A model generated the notes under the pieces. It was not told the origin of the DNA, made no database searches, and saw nothing but the letters and a program-made list of their open reading frames with translations. 64,000 nt of DNA from Azohydromonas lata NBRC 102462. GTDB taxonomy: Bacteria; Pseudomonadota; Gammaproteobacteria; Burkholderiales; Burkholderiaceae_C. The position numbers and the translations under genes are program-made. Below are positions 1 through 8,782 of the stretch, in pieces (the stretch's first letter is position 1; every line of letters starts with the position of its first letter). Location of the stretch: NCBI RefSeq assembly GCF_001571085.1, contig NZ_BCTC01000001.1, positions 1 through 64,000 of the forward strand, written 5' to 3'.

Positions 1-238
1 TGCGTTTTCTTCGCTGAACCAACTTTGTTTTGGCTTTTTAGCCGCAGCACTTTCGAACAGCGAAGCCGCAGATTATGACGCGGTTCAGATGGAGCTGTCA
101 ACATCCTTGAGTACGCAGACACAAAATAAGCGGCTTGCCCTACTGCGAGCCCAGAGGGGCTGGTTTTCTGAAAACCACGTAAGGACCGCCGGCGCACTTG
201 TTCCACCCGGGACAGCGCATTGCCGGCGCTGCCCTCTA
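1..238. other. Intergenic region downstream of ptsI, no gene seen
   Basis: No convincing coding sequence is present. Between about 145 and 180 there are two short inverted repeats on the minus strand, GGTTTTC/GAAAACC and AGCCC/GGGCT, where ptsI transcription would be expected to end. The T-run after them is poor. The left third carries a strong leftward promoter, listed separately. Confidence 0.6.
66..101 (-). promoter_or_regulatory. Strong sigma-70 promoter reading left off the window
   Basis: On the minus strand a perfect TTGACA (complement of 96-101) is followed after 18 nt by CATAAT (complement of 72-77). The stretch upstream of the -35 is AT-rich and the sequence after the -10 is GC-rich (CTGCGGC). 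These are typical of growth-regulated stable RNA promoters in beta-proteobacteria. The transcribed gene lies outside the window, and an rRNA or tRNA operon is an inference from promoter style only. Confidence 0.55.
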
Positions 239-2029
239 TCAATGCAGCGTGGACGCCTCCAGCGCGTCGTCACTGCGCGCACCCAAGCTGCTCCAGCAGC
301 TTTGCGGGTCATCGGACTGCAGCGTTTTTTCGAGTGCGCCCTGTAACTTGCGTGTGTCGGCCCGCAGCACGCGCTGCTTGATGCCGGCGATTTGCGCCGG
401 GTGCATAGAAAAACTGCGCAGACCCATGCCCAGTAGCAGTTCGGTGAAGGCCGGATCGCCCGCCATTTCCCCGCACACGCTCACGCCCTTGCCGAAGCGG
501 CGCGCACAGGCGATGGTGTCCGCGATCAGCTTGAGCACTGCCGGGTGCCAGGGGTCGTACAGATGCGCCACCTGCTCGTCAGCGCGGTCTATCGCCAGCG
601 TGTACTGAATCAGGTCGTTGGTGCCTATGGAAACGAAGTCGAAGTGACGGAAGAAGGCCGGCAGCACCATCACCGCGGCCGGCACTTCGATCATGGCGCC
701 CACTTCCACCTCGCCAATGGAATGACCGGCGTCCAGCAACTGCTGGCGCGCGCGCGTGATGAGCTCCATGGTCTGCCGGATCTCGCGCAGGTGCACGACC
801 ATGGGCAGCAGCAGTTTGATCTTGCCATAGGCGCTGGCTCGCAGGATGGCGCGCAGTTGCTGGCGGAACATCGCCGGCTCGGCCAGGCTCCAACGTATGG
901 CGCGCAGGCCCAGCGCCGGGTTGAGCGAGTGCTCGTGACGCAGCTCCTGCAGCGACATGCGCTCCAGCGGCTTGTCTGCCCCAATGTCCACCGTGCGTAT
1001 GGTCACCGGCATCCCGCCCATGGTCTGCACCACGGCGCGGTAGGCCTCGAACTGCTCCTCTTCGCTGGGCAGCACGCCGCCACGGTTCATGAACAGGAAC
1101 TCGGTGCGGAACAGGCCCACGCCCACGGCGCCGGCATCCACCGCGCCCTGCGCGTCGCTGGGCAGCTCGATGTTGGCCACCAGCTCCACGGTCTCGCCAT
1201 CCAGCGTCAACGCCGGGGTGTGGCGAAGGCGGTTGAGCCGCGCGCGCTCCAGTTCGCTCTGGCGCTGGCGGAAGCGGTATTCCTCCAGGACGATGGGCGA
1301 GGGGTTGACGATGACCACGCCCGCATCACCGTCAATGACGACCCAGTCGTCCTGGCGAATGAGGCGGCTGGCCTCGCGCGCGCCCACCACTGCGGGAATG
1401 TCCATGCTGCGCGCCACGATGGCGGTGTGCGAGGTCTTGCCGCCGACGTCGGTGACGAAGCCGGTGAAGACGCTGCGCTTGAACTGCAGCATGTCGGCTG
1501 GAGCAATGTCGTTGGCCACCAGCACCAGCGGGTCTTCGCCGGCGAAGTCGCGCGCCGGTGCGGCCACGGCGGGCACGGGCACCTGGCCATCACGCGCAAG
1601 CGCTCGCAGCAGCCGCTCCGTGACCTGCTCCATGTCGGCCTTGCGGCCGCGCAGGTACTCGTCCTCCATCTCGTCGAACTGGCGGGCGATGATTTCGAGC
1701 TGCGCGGACAGTGCCCACTCGGCGTTGTAGTGGCGCTCCAGAATCCAGTGCGCGATGGCTTCGGCCAGCGCCTCGTCGTGCAGCAACATGAGGTGCACGT
1801 CCAGCAGCGCGGAAAGCTCGGTGGGCGCTTCCGGCGGCAGGTCGCGCTGCAGCGCGCTGAGCTCTGCGGCGACGGCATCGCGCGCCCGGCGCAGCCGGTC
1901 GATCTCACGGCGGGTTTGAGCGGCGGGCACAAAGTAGTGCGCCACATCCACCCGGCTGGACGCCACCAGCACCGCACGACCGATCGCGACACCGCGCGAC
2001 ACCGGCAGACCGAATACCTGAATGCTCAT
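239..2029 (-). CDS. ptsI: PTS enzyme I (phosphoenolpyruvate-protein phosphotransferase)
   Basis: Transfers phosphate from PEP to HPr in the cytoplasm. The 596-residue product is close to family length (about 575-590). It has the N-terminal phosphohistidine domain with GGKTSHTAIVAR around the active His, and the C-terminal PEP-binding barrel with EFLFMNR, IGTNDLIQY and VCGEMAGDP. The start was set at MSIQVFGLPVSRG, not at an in-frame codon ten residues upstream, because EI proteins begin this way. It is the last gene of lipoprotein-EIIA-HPr-EI, about 106 nt after ptsH. No sugar permease is nearby, which fits a regulatory PTS as known in beta-proteobacteria. Confidence 0.97.
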   Translation of the reverse strand: MSIQVFGLPVSRGVAIGRAVLVASSRVDVAHYFVPAAQTRREIDRLRRARDAVAAELSALQRDLPPEAPTELSALLDVHLMLLHDEALAEAIAHWILERHYNAEWALSAQLEIIARQFDEMEDEYLRGRKADMEQVTERLLRALARDGQVPVPAVAAPARDFAGEDPLVLVANDIAPADMLQFKRSVFTGFVTDVGGKTSHTAIVARSMDIPAVVGAREASRLIRQDDWVVIDGDAGVVIVNPSPIVLEEYRFRQRQSELERARLNRLRHTPALTLDGETVELVANIELPSDAQGAVDAGAVGVGLFRTEFLFMNRGGVLPSEEEQFEAYRAVVQTMGGMPVTIRTVDIGADKPLERMSLQELRHEHSLNPALGLRAIRWSLAEPAMFRQQLRAILRASAYGKIKLLLPMVVHLREIRQTMELITRARQQLLDAGHSIGEVEVGAMIEVPAAVMVLPAFFRHFDFVSIGTNDLIQYTLAIDRADEQVAHLYDPWHPAVLKLIADTIACARRFGKGVSVCGEMAGDPAFTELLLGMGLRSFSMHPAQIAGIKQRVLRADTRKLQGALEKTLQSDDPQSCWSSLGARSDDALEASTLH

Positions 2030-2135
2030 TCGAGTCACTTTATCAGTGACTCCCCCCATTCACGCTTCGGATTGGCCCGGAGCCGCCATCTCGGCGCACC
2101 CGTTGCACACGGGGCGCCGCGCAGGCGGCGCTGGC

Positions 2136-2405
2136 TTACTCGCCTTCGCCGAACTTGTCGTCCACCAGCGCCTTGATGGCGTCGGCGGCGGCCTGCTCGT
2201 CCGGGCCTTCGGCTTCCAGTTCGACCTGCGCGCCCAAGCCGGCGGCCAGCATCATCACGCCCATGATGCTTTTGGCATTGACGCGGCGGCCGTTGCGGGT
2301 GAGGAAGACCTCGGACTTGAAACTGGCCGCCAGCTTGGTGAGCTTGGCCGAGGCGCGGGCATGCAGGCCCAGCTTGTTGCTGATGGTCAGCGTGTTCTGA
2401 ATCAT
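2136..2405 (-). CDS. ptsH: Phosphocarrier protein HPr
   Basis: An 89-residue HPr that relays phosphate from enzyme I to EIIA proteins. The phospho-acceptor His15 sits in LGLHARAS and the regulatory serine is at Ser46 in AKSIMGVMML. Having that serine suggests control by an HPr kinase/phosphorylase, which is not in this window. The gene lies 13 nt after the EIIA gene and upstream of ptsI on the same strand, so all three are probably co-transcribed. Confidence 0.97.
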   Translation of the reverse strand: MIQNTLTISNKLGLHARASAKLTKLAASFKSEVFLTRNGRRVNAKSIMGVMMLAAGLGAQVELEAEGPDEQAAADAIKALVDDKFGEGE

Positions 2406-2418
2406 GGGCGAAACGGAA

Positions 2419-2817
2419 TCAGTCAGCAGGGGTAGGCACAGGCAACTGCATCACGCCCTGGCCGGCGCCGGCCAGGGCGCGGACCGCCAAAGCATCCAGC
2501 GGCTCGGCGGCGTAGCACAGGGCGCGCCACAACATGGGCACGTTGACGCCGGCCAACACGCGCACGCGGCGTGCGTCGGCCAGTCGCTGCGCGATGTTGC
2601 AGGGCGTGGCGCCGAAGACATCGGTAAGGACCAGCACCTCCTCGGCCCCCAGGCGCTGCAGCAGGGCGCGCGCTTGCGCCTCGGCATCCTCAGGGCGGGT
2701 ATGGGGCTGCACGTCCAGGGCCAGCAGCGGTGTGCCGCTGTCCGGGAAGGCGTGCAGCGCCACGGCCTGCAGTGCGGAAGCCAGGGGCGCGTGGGCGATG
2801 AGAAGCAGTCCAGCCAT
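2419..2817 (-). CDS. PTS EIIA component, mannose family
   Basis: A 132-residue cytoplasmic EIIA of the mannose/sorbose fold. The sequence begins MAGLLLIAHAPLA with the expected active His at position 9, followed by a Rossmann-like core with LVLTDVFGATPCN. Longer in-frame starts exist upstream but would overlap the preceding lipoprotein gene and break the family N-terminus. A lone EIIA-Man with HPr and EI, without EIIB/C/D, is typical of the regulatory PTS of beta-proteobacteria. The target it controls cannot be deduced from the sequence. Confidence 0.92.
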   Translation of the reverse strand: MAGLLLIAHAPLASALQAVALHAFPDSGTPLLALDVQPHTRPEDAEAQARALLQRLGAEEVLVLTDVFGATPCNIAQRLADARRVRVLAGVNVPMLWRALCYAAEPLDALAVRALAGAGQGVMQLPVPTPAD

Positions 2818-2857
2818 GGACGGCATTATGCGCAGCGCCTGCCTGCAGACCCTGATC

Positions 2858-3391
2858 TCAGCCGGGTGCGCGCAGCGCATCCATGAAGGTGTGCACAGCC
2901 GGCGTGTCCGGCGTGCCGTCCAGCACCGTGGCCTGAAGCACCTGGGTGCCACGGGCAAAAAGCAGCAGTTGCGCCTGCACGGCGCTGCCGTCGGGGCGAA
3001 GGCCGCTCAGGGCGTAGCGGCGCGCTTGCGCGTTGGGCGTCATGCCCGCGACCTGCGCGGGCTCTCCGGCAGGCAGCGTGGCCTGCAGGTTGCGCGCCTG
3101 CGCCTGGGCCAGCGCAGCCAGCGCGGGCTCAACGCGTTCAGGCGTCAGCACGTCGGCCTGCGCCACGGCAAAGCGCAGCCCCGCGGCGGCGCAGGCATGC
3201 AGCGTCAACGCCACCGTCTGACCGGCCAGCGCCACGGTGCGCGTCTGGTGGTCGGGCTTGCACGGGAACAGCGCCAGCGCGCCGCCGTCCAGCCGCACCT
3301 CGCGCCAGTTCAATGCCGGTGTGCAGGCGGCAACAGCGCACAGCCCCACCACCCCCGCCAACAGCCCCGCGCCAAGACTCAGCCTTTTCAT
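2858..3391 (-). CDS. Small predicted lipoprotein of unknown function
   Basis: A 177-residue protein with a signal peptide and a lipobox-like AVAAC (Cys about residue 23), so probably anchored to the outer or inner membrane. The mature part is an alpha/beta-looking domain with no motif I recognise. It includes a pair of cysteines (about residues 44 and 66) and ends in a helix typical of small periplasmic lipoproteins. It is 40 nt upstream of the EIIA gene in the same direction and may share its transcript. I cannot assign a function. Confidence 0.75.
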   Translation of the reverse strand: MKRLSLGAGLLAGVVGLCAVAACTPALNWREVRLDGGALALFPCKPDHQTRTVALAGQTVALTLHACAAAGLRFAVAQADVLTPERVEPALAALAQAQARNLQATLPAGEPAQVAGMTPNAQARRYALSGLRPDGSAVQAQLLLFARGTQVLQATVLDGTPDTPAVHTFMDALRAPG

Positions 3392-3526
3392 GGCGCCGGA
3401 TTATCGGCAAGCCGCCCTCGCCGTTTTCCTTGCGACTGGTACGCCGACAACATGACCAATGTCAAGTCACATCAAGGCAACTGGCATAAACTGAAGTGTT
3501 TTCCTGCCAAAACCCGGGTGTTGAAC

Positions 3527-4033
3527 ATGAATCTGCGTCGTCCTCTTGTCGGTGTGGCAGCCGCCGTGGCACTGGTTGCGGGCGTGCTGGCCTGGCAAAG
3601 CATGGGCAGCCGCGAGGCGGCACCGGTGGTGAGCTACACGCTGCTGGACGGCCGCACGGCCAGCACCGAGTCGCTCAAGGGCAAGGTGGTGCTGGTGAAC
3701 TTCTGGGCCACCAGCTGCACCACCTGCGTCGCGGAAATGCCGCAGATCGTCGCCACCTACAACAAGTTCAAGGACCGCGGCTTCGAAACCCTGGCCGTGG
3801 CCATGAGCTACGACCCGCCGGCCTACGTTTCCAAGTTCGCGCAGACGCGCCAGTTGCCCTTCAACGTCGCCATAGACAACACGGGCCAGATCGCCCAGCG
3901 CTTCGGCGACATCCAGCTCACACCCACCACCTTCCTGCTCGACCAGCAGGGCCGCATCGTCAAGCGCTACGTCGGGGCGCCCGACTTCGCCGCGCTGCAT
4001 GCGCTGGTGGAGGATTTGCTTAAGAAGGGTTGA
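3527..4033 (+). CDS. TlpA-like thiol:disulfide oxidoreductase
   Basis: A 168-residue membrane-anchored, periplasm-facing thioredoxin-fold protein. An N-terminal hydrophobic segment (about residues 7-24) is followed by a TlpA/ResA-type domain. Its active site is the unusual S-C-T-T-C (Cys64 and Cys67) within NFWATSCTTCVAEMP, and the cis-Pro loop is LTPTTF. CTTC, in place of CxPC, suggests a shifted redox potential. It likely handles disulfides of extracytoplasmic proteins, for example in cytochrome maturation. The start is the ATG directly before the signal anchor. It is divergent from the lipoprotein gene and ends at a clear terminator. Confidence 0.9.
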   Translation: MNLRRPLVGVAAAVALVAGVLAWQSMGSREAAPVVSYTLLDGRTASTESLKGKVVLVNFWATSCTTCVAEMPQIVATYNKFKDRGFETLAVAMSYDPPAYVSKFAQTRQLPFNVAIDNTGQIAQRFGDIQLTPTTFLLDQQGRIVKRYVGAPDFAALHALVEDLLKKG

Positions 4034-4052
4034 ACCTCTTCCAGACGACAAA

Positions 4053-4080
4053 AAGCCGGGCACGAGTCCCGGCTTTTTTC
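4053..4080 (+). terminator. Rho-independent terminator after the TlpA-like gene
   Basis: The stem AGCCGGG/CCCGGCT (4054-4060 and 4068-4074) with a 7-nt loop is followed by TTTTTT. A run of A before the stem makes it usable on both strands, so it can also end the lipA transcript arriving from the right. Confidence 0.85.
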
Positions 4081-4118
4081 ATGGGCAGCCGTCGAAAGCC
4101 GCCCTGCTCCTGAAAACC

Positions 4119-5144
4119 TCAGGCCGTCGGCGCCAGCCCGGCGGCGTGCGCCTGCTGGTCCGCGTGGTAGCTGGAGCGCACCATCGCGCCCACGGCGGCG
4201 TGGGTGAAACCCATCTTGTAGGCCTCGTCCTCGAACATCTTGAAGGTGTCCGGGTGCACGTAGCGGCGCACCGGCAGGTGATGGCCGCTGGGCGCGAGGT
4301 ACTGGCCCAGGGTCAGCATGTCGATGCCGTGCGCGCGCATGTCACGCATGACTTCCAGGATTTCCTCGTCCGTCTCGCCCAGGCCGACCATGAGGCCGCT
4401 CTTGGTCGGCACGCCGGGGACGGCTTCCTTGAAGCGCTGCAGCAGCGTGAGGCTGAACTGGTAGTCGGCGCCCGGGCGCGCTTCCTTGTACAGGCGCGGC
4501 ACGGTCTCCAGGTTGTGGTTCATCACGTCCGGCGGCGCTTCCTTCAGGATGTCCAGCGCCTTGTCCAGTCGGCCGCGGAAGTCGGGCGTCAGCACCTCGA
4601 TCTGCGTTGAAGGCGACAGCTCGCGCGTCTTGCGGATGCACTCCACGAAGTGGCCGGCACCGCCGTCGCGCAGGTCGTCGCGGTCCACGCTGGTGATGAC
4701 CACGTACTTGAGCTTGAGCGCCGCAATCGTCTGCGCCAGGTTCTGCGGCTCGTTGACGTCCAGCGGGTCCGGGCGGCCGTGGCCGACGTCGCAGAACGGG
4801 CAGCGCCGCGTGCACTTGTCGCCCATGATCATGAAGGTCGCCGTGCCCTTGCCGAAGCACTCGCCGATGTTCGGGCAGGAGGCTTCCTCGCACACGGTGT
4901 GCAGCTTGTGCTCGCGCAGCGTCTGCTTGATCTCGTAGAAGCGCGTCGTGGGCGAACCGGCCTTCACGCGTATCCACTCCGGCTTCTTGAGCACTTCGGC
5001 CGGCACCACCTTGATGGGGATGCGTGAAGTCTTGGCCTGCGCCTTTTGCTTGGCGGTGGGGTCGTAGGCAGCGGGCGTCGTGGCGGCGGGAGCGGTGCCC
5101 GCAGTGACGGGCGTGGCGGGAGCGCTGGGGATTTCGGTGCTCAT
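4119..5144 (-). CDS. lipA: Lipoyl synthase
   Basis: A radical-SAM enzyme that inserts two sulfurs into octanoyl groups on lipoyl domains. Two [4Fe-4S] motifs are visible: the auxiliary cluster cysteines at 85, 90 and 96 ([12 protein letters not shown]) and the radical-SAM CxxxCxxC at 111, 115 and 118 (CTRRCPFC). The C-terminal RSSYHAD serine region is present. At 341 residues it is slightly long because of an Ala/Thr/Pro-rich leader of about 35 residues. The ATG overlaps the lipB stop as ATGA, so translation is coupled. Confidence 0.98.
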   Translation of the reverse strand: MSTEIPSAPATPVTAGTAPAATTPAAYDPTAKQKAQAKTSRIPIKVVPAEVLKKPEWIRVKAGSPTTRFYEIKQTLREHKLHTVCEEASCPNIGECFGKGTATFMIMGDKCTRRCPFCDVGHGRPDPLDVNEPQNLAQTIAALKLKYVVITSVDRDDLRDGGAGHFVECIRKTRELSPSTQIEVLTPDFRGRLDKALDILKEAPPDVMNHNLETVPRLYKEARPGADYQFSLTLLQRFKEAVPGVPTKSGLMVGLGETDEEILEVMRDMRAHGIDMLTLGQYLAPSGHHLPVRRYVHPDTFKMFEDEAYKMGFTHAAVGAMVRSSYHADQQAHAAGLAPTA

Positions 5145-5848
5145 CGGCTCAATTGCGACTGCAGGCGCTGCGCCAGTCGCGCGGCCGCGTCATCCCATGT
5201 GGTGAAAACCCCGATTTTACCGAGGTCGATGGTTTGCAACCCCTCATAACCGCAAGGGTTGATGCGGCGGAAGGGCTCCAGGTCCATGGCGACGTTGAAG
5301 GCCACGCCGTGGTAGCTGAAGTGGCGGCTGACCTTGATGCCCAGTGCGGAAATCTTTCCCAGGCCCCGGAACTGGTCGGCCGGATCGACCGGGCCGCTGA
5401 GCGCCGCATGGCCAAACGGGTCGTCCAGCTTCACATAAATGCCCGGCGCGCCGCTGACGCGGTGGCCCGTGACGCCGTAGTCCTGCAGCACGCGCAGCAC
5501 GGCCGACTCCAGCCGGAACACGTATTCGCGCACGAAGATGCCCAGCCGCTGCAGATCGATCAGCGGATAGGCCACCACCTGCCCCGGCCCGTGGTAAGTC
5601 ACCTGCCCGCCGCGGTTGGTCTGCACCACGGGAATGTCGCCCGCGGCCAGCACGTGCTCGGCGCGTCCGGCCACACCCTGGGTGAATACGGGTGGGTGCT
5701 CGCAGATCCAGATCTCGTCGGCCGTGTCGGCCGTGCGCGCGTCGGTGAAAGCGCGCATCGCGGCCTCGGTGGCGGCGTAGTCGGCGTGGCCGAGCCAGCG
5801 CACCAGCGGGGCGTCGGAAGAGGAAACGGAAACGGCTTCGGTCGTCAT
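5141..5848 (-). CDS. lipB: Octanoyltransferase LipB
   Basis: Moves octanoate from acyl carrier protein to lipoyl domains, the step before LipA. The 235-residue product shows [12 protein letters not shown], the catalytic Lys165 in GLGKISALG and Cys199 in NPCGYEGLQ. An insertion of roughly 20 residues (about 142-160, DDPFGHAAL region) separates the substrate loop from the catalytic lysine. The start at MTTEAV was preferred over longer in-frame extensions, which would run into the divergent DUF4331 gene. It overlaps lipA by 4 nt. Confidence 0.96.
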   Translation of the reverse strand: MTTEAVSVSSSDAPLVRWLGHADYAATEAAMRAFTDARTADTADEIWICEHPPVFTQGVAGRAEHVLAAGDIPVVQTNRGGQVTYHGPGQVVAYPLIDLQRLGIFVREYVFRLESAVLRVLQDYGVTGHRVSGAPGIYVKLDDPFGHAALSGPVDPADQFRGLGKISALGIKVSRHFSYHGVAFNVAMDLEPFRRINPCGYEGLQTIDLGKIGVFTTWDDAAARLAQRLQSQLSR

Positions 5849-5911
5849 GCGCGGCATTGTCGTTCGTACACAAACGCACACATCCAGCGGCGCCTGCGCT
5901 TCGTACATGCC

Positions 5912-5939
5912 CGCGCCGGCATGGTGCCGGCGCGAGGAG
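5912..5939 (+). promoter_or_regulatory. Perfect hairpin abutting the DUF4331 ribosome binding site
   Basis: CGCGCCGGCA (5912-5921) and TGCCGGCGCG (5925-5934) form a 10-bp perfect inverted repeat with a 3-nt loop. The right arm runs directly into the Shine-Dalgarno GAGGAG, which lies 6 nt before the ATG at 5946. The position suggests translational control or mRNA protection. The function is inferred only. Confidence 0.5.
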
Positions 5940-5945
5940 CGACTG

Positions 5946-7493
5946 ATGGACCTGACCCCTTGCCGCAAGGCCGCCGCCGTAGCCGCCGCACTGTTGACGG
6001 CCGCCTGCGCGGCCCAAGCCTCCAGCCACCGCGAGGCGCCCTTCATCACCACGGCGCCCAAGGTGGACGGCACCGACTTCTACATGTTCCGCAGCTACGA
6101 GAGCGGGCGCGACGGCTACGTGACGCTGCTGGCCAACTACCTGCCGCTGCAGGACGCCTACGGCGGGCCCAACTACTTCCAGATGGACCCCAACGCGCTC
6201 TACGAGATCCACATCGACAACGACGGCGATGCGCGCGAGGACATCACCTTCATGTTCCGCTTCCGCAACCTCCTGTCCAACGGCGGGCGCGGCGCGGCGC
6301 TGCCCATAGGCGGCGAGATGGTGCCCATCCCGCTGATCCAGAGCGGCCAGGTCACCGCGCCGGGCGACCCCAGCTTGAACGTGGACCAGAAATTCAGCGT
6401 CTACGTGCGCCGCGGCGAGTCGCGCGACGGCACGTCGCAGCCGCTGACCAACGCCGCCACCGGCGCCACCTGGTTCGCCAAGCCCGTGGACAACATCGGC
6501 ACCAAGACGCTGCCGGACTACGCCGGCTACGCCGAGCGCCACATCCACAGCGTGCGCGTGCCCGGCTGCGCACAGCCGGCACGGCTGTTTGCGGGCCAGC
6601 GCCGTGAGGCCTTCGCCGTCAACCTGGGGCCCATCTTCGACCTGGTCAACGCGCCGCTGGCCGTCATCACCGACCCGGCACGCACCAACGCCGCGCCCAA
6701 CCCGCTGGACGACAAGAACGTCACCACGCTCGCGCTGGAAATCCACAAGAGCTGCCTGACGAAAAACGGCGATCCCGTCATCGGCGGCTGGACCAGCGCC
6801 AGCCTGCGCCAGACGCGCCAGCTCGATCCCCTGCCCGCCGCCGGGCTGCAGACGGCTGAAAAGGACCTCGAAGGCCCCTGGGTCCAGGTCTCGCGCCTGG
6901 GCATGCCCCTGGTCAACGAAGTCGTCATCGGCCTGCCCGACAAGGACCGCTTCAACGCTTCGCGGCCGCGCAGCGACGCGCAGTTCGCCCGCTACGTCAC
7001 CAACCCCACGCTGCCGGCGCTGCTGGAAATTGCCCTGGCCACGCCCGGCATCGCGCCCACCAACCTGCCGCGCACGGACCTGGTGACGACCTTCCTCACC
7101 GGCATCAACGGCCTGAACCGCCCGCGCAACGTCACGCCGGCCGAGATGCTGCGCCTGAACACCGACATTCCGCCCGTGCCCTACGCGCAGCAGAATCGGC
7201 TGGGCGTGGTCGGCAACCTGCTGGCCGGCGGCAACGACAACGCGGGCTACCCCAACGGCCGCCGGCCCAAGGACGACGTGGTGGACATCTCGCTCGTGGC
7301 CGTGATGGGTGGCCTGTGCATGGCCAACGGCAACGCCAACGCGCTTGGGCTGGGCGCCGCGTGCAAGCCCGCCGCCGTGCCGCTCAAGGAAACGGCGTTC
7401 AAGCTCCACGACGCCGTGGACCAGGCCGCCGTGCCGCTGCTGACGCGCTTCCCGTATCTCAACACGCCGCTGCCGGGCGCCGGGCAGCCTTGA
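5946..7493 (+). CDS. DUF4331 family exported protein
   Basis: A 515-residue secreted protein. The N-terminal leader has an LTAAC lipobox-like stretch and an AQA cleavage option just before SSHREAP, the usual start of mature DUF4331 proteins. The family signature [19 protein letters not shown] is present, followed by DNDGDARED-like acidic stretches and a late DDVVDISL segment. The biochemical function of DUF4331 is not established. A good GAGGAG Shine-Dalgarno sits before the chosen ATG. The gene is divergent from lipB and followed by a Sel1 gene on the same strand. Confidence 0.85.
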   Translation: MDLTPCRKAAAVAAALLTAACAAQASSHREAPFITTAPKVDGTDFYMFRSYESGRDGYVTLLANYLPLQDAYGGPNYFQMDPNALYEIHIDNDGDAREDITFMFRFRNLLSNGGRGAALPIGGEMVPIPLIQSGQVTAPGDPSLNVDQKFSVYVRRGESRDGTSQPLTNAATGATWFAKPVDNIGTKTLPDYAGYAERHIHSVRVPGCAQPARLFAGQRREAFAVNLGPIFDLVNAPLAVITDPARTNAAPNPLDDKNVTTLALEIHKSCLTKNGDPVIGGWTSASLRQTRQLDPLPAAGLQTAEKDLEGPWVQVSRLGMPLVNEVVIGLPDKDRFNASRPRSDAQFARYVTNPTLPALLEIALATPGIAPTNLPRTDLVTTFLTGINGLNRPRNVTPAEMLRLNTDIPPVPYAQQNRLGVVGNLLAGGNDNAGYPNGRRPKDDVVDISLVAVMGGLCMANGNANALGLGAACKPAAVPLKETAFKLHDAVDQAAVPLLTRFPYLNTPLPGAGQP

Positions 7494-7500
7494 GCGGACA

Positions 7501-7557
7501 CGGATTCCATGAAAAATCGAGCTGAATCCGCGCCAAACATTTCAAGTAGAACTTGAA
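7501..7557 (+). repeat. Two inverted repeats between the DUF4331 and Sel1 genes
   Basis: CGGATTC (7501-7507) pairs with GAATCCG (7524-7530), and TTCAAGT (7541-7547) pairs with ACTTGAA (7551-7557). They lie 8 nt after the DUF4331 stop. No clear T-run follows either, so they may be weak termination or regulatory elements. Confidence 0.4.
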
Positions 7558-7713
7558 AATCCAGCCCCCGTCCTGGCGGCTGCCGGCGCGGCGGCTCGGG
7601 GGTGGCGTCCTTCAGCCCTGTGCGGGGCACGGGTGCTGCGCCCGGGTCGCCGCACGGCGGGCCGGCGGCTTATCGTGGCGCTGTCGCGCCCCGTGCCGCT
7701 GCCGAGTCCGTTC

Positions 7714-8433
7714 ATGAAGTATCGCTCCCTGTCCTTGCTGCGGCCGGCGGCCGCCGTGCTGGCTGCGCTGGCGTTCCAGGCGGCCACGGCTGCGCCGCCG
7801 TCGGATGTACAAGCTGCGCTGCAGGCGGCCGTGCAGGACTACGACGCCGGCCGCCTGGCGCGGGCCCGTGCGGCCTTCGAGCGGCTGTCGCGTGCGGGCG
7901 TGCCGGCGGCGGACCACAACCTGGCGGTGATGCACCTCAAGGGAGAAATGCCGCAGTCCAGCACGCAGGAGGCGCTGCGGCTGATGACGCGCGCGGCGCA
8001 GCACGGCTTCGTCACCGCGATGTTCGACTTGGGCCGGCTGCATGAAAGCGGCCAGCTCGGCCACGTGGACCTGCCCGCCGCCTACCGCTGGTACGCCCAG
8101 GCGGCCAAGGCCGGCAGCACGGCCGGACAGGTGGAAACGGGCACCGCCTTCTACCTTGGGCGCGGTGCGCCGCGCGATGCGGCGCAGGCCGCTCACTGGT
8201 TCCGTGCCGCCGCCCTGGGCGGCGACAACGGGGCGCAATACCTGCTGGCCTCCATGTACGAAGCCGGGGACGGGCTGCCCCAGGATCTGCGTTTGGCGCG
8301 CTACTGGTACGGCGCCGCGGCGGCGGGAGGCGATCCGGCCGCCGCCCTCAAGGCGCGCGCGCTCGCGCAGCGCCTGGAACAGGCCGGCGACGCCGCGGCG
8401 GCGCCGCCCGCCGGCGTCACAACACGACCTTGA
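7714..8433 (+). CDS. Sel1-repeat exported protein
   Basis: A 239-residue protein with a signal peptide (AFQAATA, about residue 25) followed by tandem Sel1-type helical repeats. Examples are AMFDLGRLHESGQLG, AAYRWYAQAAKAG, AAHWFRAAALGGDNGAQYLLASMYEAGDG and ARYWYGAAAAGGDPAA. Sel1 proteins act as scaffolds in the envelope and no catalytic residues are expected. The start was set at MKYRS, where the signal peptide begins. The last 17 nt overlap the convergent DUF493 gene. Confidence 0.85.
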   Translation: MKYRSLSLLRPAAAVLAALAFQAATAAPPSDVQAALQAAVQDYDAGRLARARAAFERLSRAGVPAADHNLAVMHLKGEMPQSSTQEALRLMTRAAQHGFVTAMFDLGRLHESGQLGHVDLPAAYRWYAQAAKAGSTAGQVETGTAFYLGRGAPRDAAQAAHWFRAAALGGDNGAQYLLASMYEAGDGLPQDLRLARYWYGAAAAGGDPAAALKARALAQRLEQAGDAAAAPPAGVTTRP

Positions 8434-8695
8434 CCATGGGGTGCGAGGTCAGCGAGCGGTAGAGATCGTCGAGCTGCTCGCGGCTGGTGGCGGTGACGGT
8501 GACCGTCAGCCCCATGTACTTGCCACCGCTGCTGGGCCGCTTTTCCACCGAGGCGGCATCGAAGTCCGGGTCGAAGCGCAGCACCACTTCCACGATGGCC
8601 TCGACGAAGCCTTCCACGTGCACGCCCATCACCTTGATGGGAAAGGCGCTCGGGTACTCGATGAGGGAATCGCGGGGCGTGGCGGCAGTGTTCAT
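8417..8695 (-). CDS. DUF493 (YbeD-like) small protein
   Basis: A 92-residue cytoplasmic protein of the YbeD/DUF493 family with an ACT-like ferredoxin fold. Visible family marks are IEYPSAFPIKVMG, the GGKYMGLTVTVTATS strand pair and the VKVVL end. In Escherichia coli ybeD lies between dacA and lipB, and the same neighbours are here (dac upstream, lipB further downstream). The role is unknown; a link to lipoate or cell-wall metabolism is only contextual. Confidence 0.9.
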   Translation of the reverse strand: MNTAATPRDSLIEYPSAFPIKVMGVHVEGFVEAIVEVVLRFDPDFDAASVEKRPSSGGKYMGLTVTVTATSREQLDDLYRSLTSHPMVKVVL

Positions 8696-8782
8696 GGCTT
8701 GGCTTCGGTGAGCGGCCTTGTGGGCCGCGCAATGAAAGACGGGCGCGGCAAGGACCGCGCCCGACTGTGGAAATGGGGCGTT

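Noticed and set aside
545-2176. Long open frame opposite ptsI
   Set aside because: High-GC shadow with a His/Gln/Arg-rich product. Many such frames exist opposite real genes (for example 56097-58550 opposite topB) and none shows family motifs.
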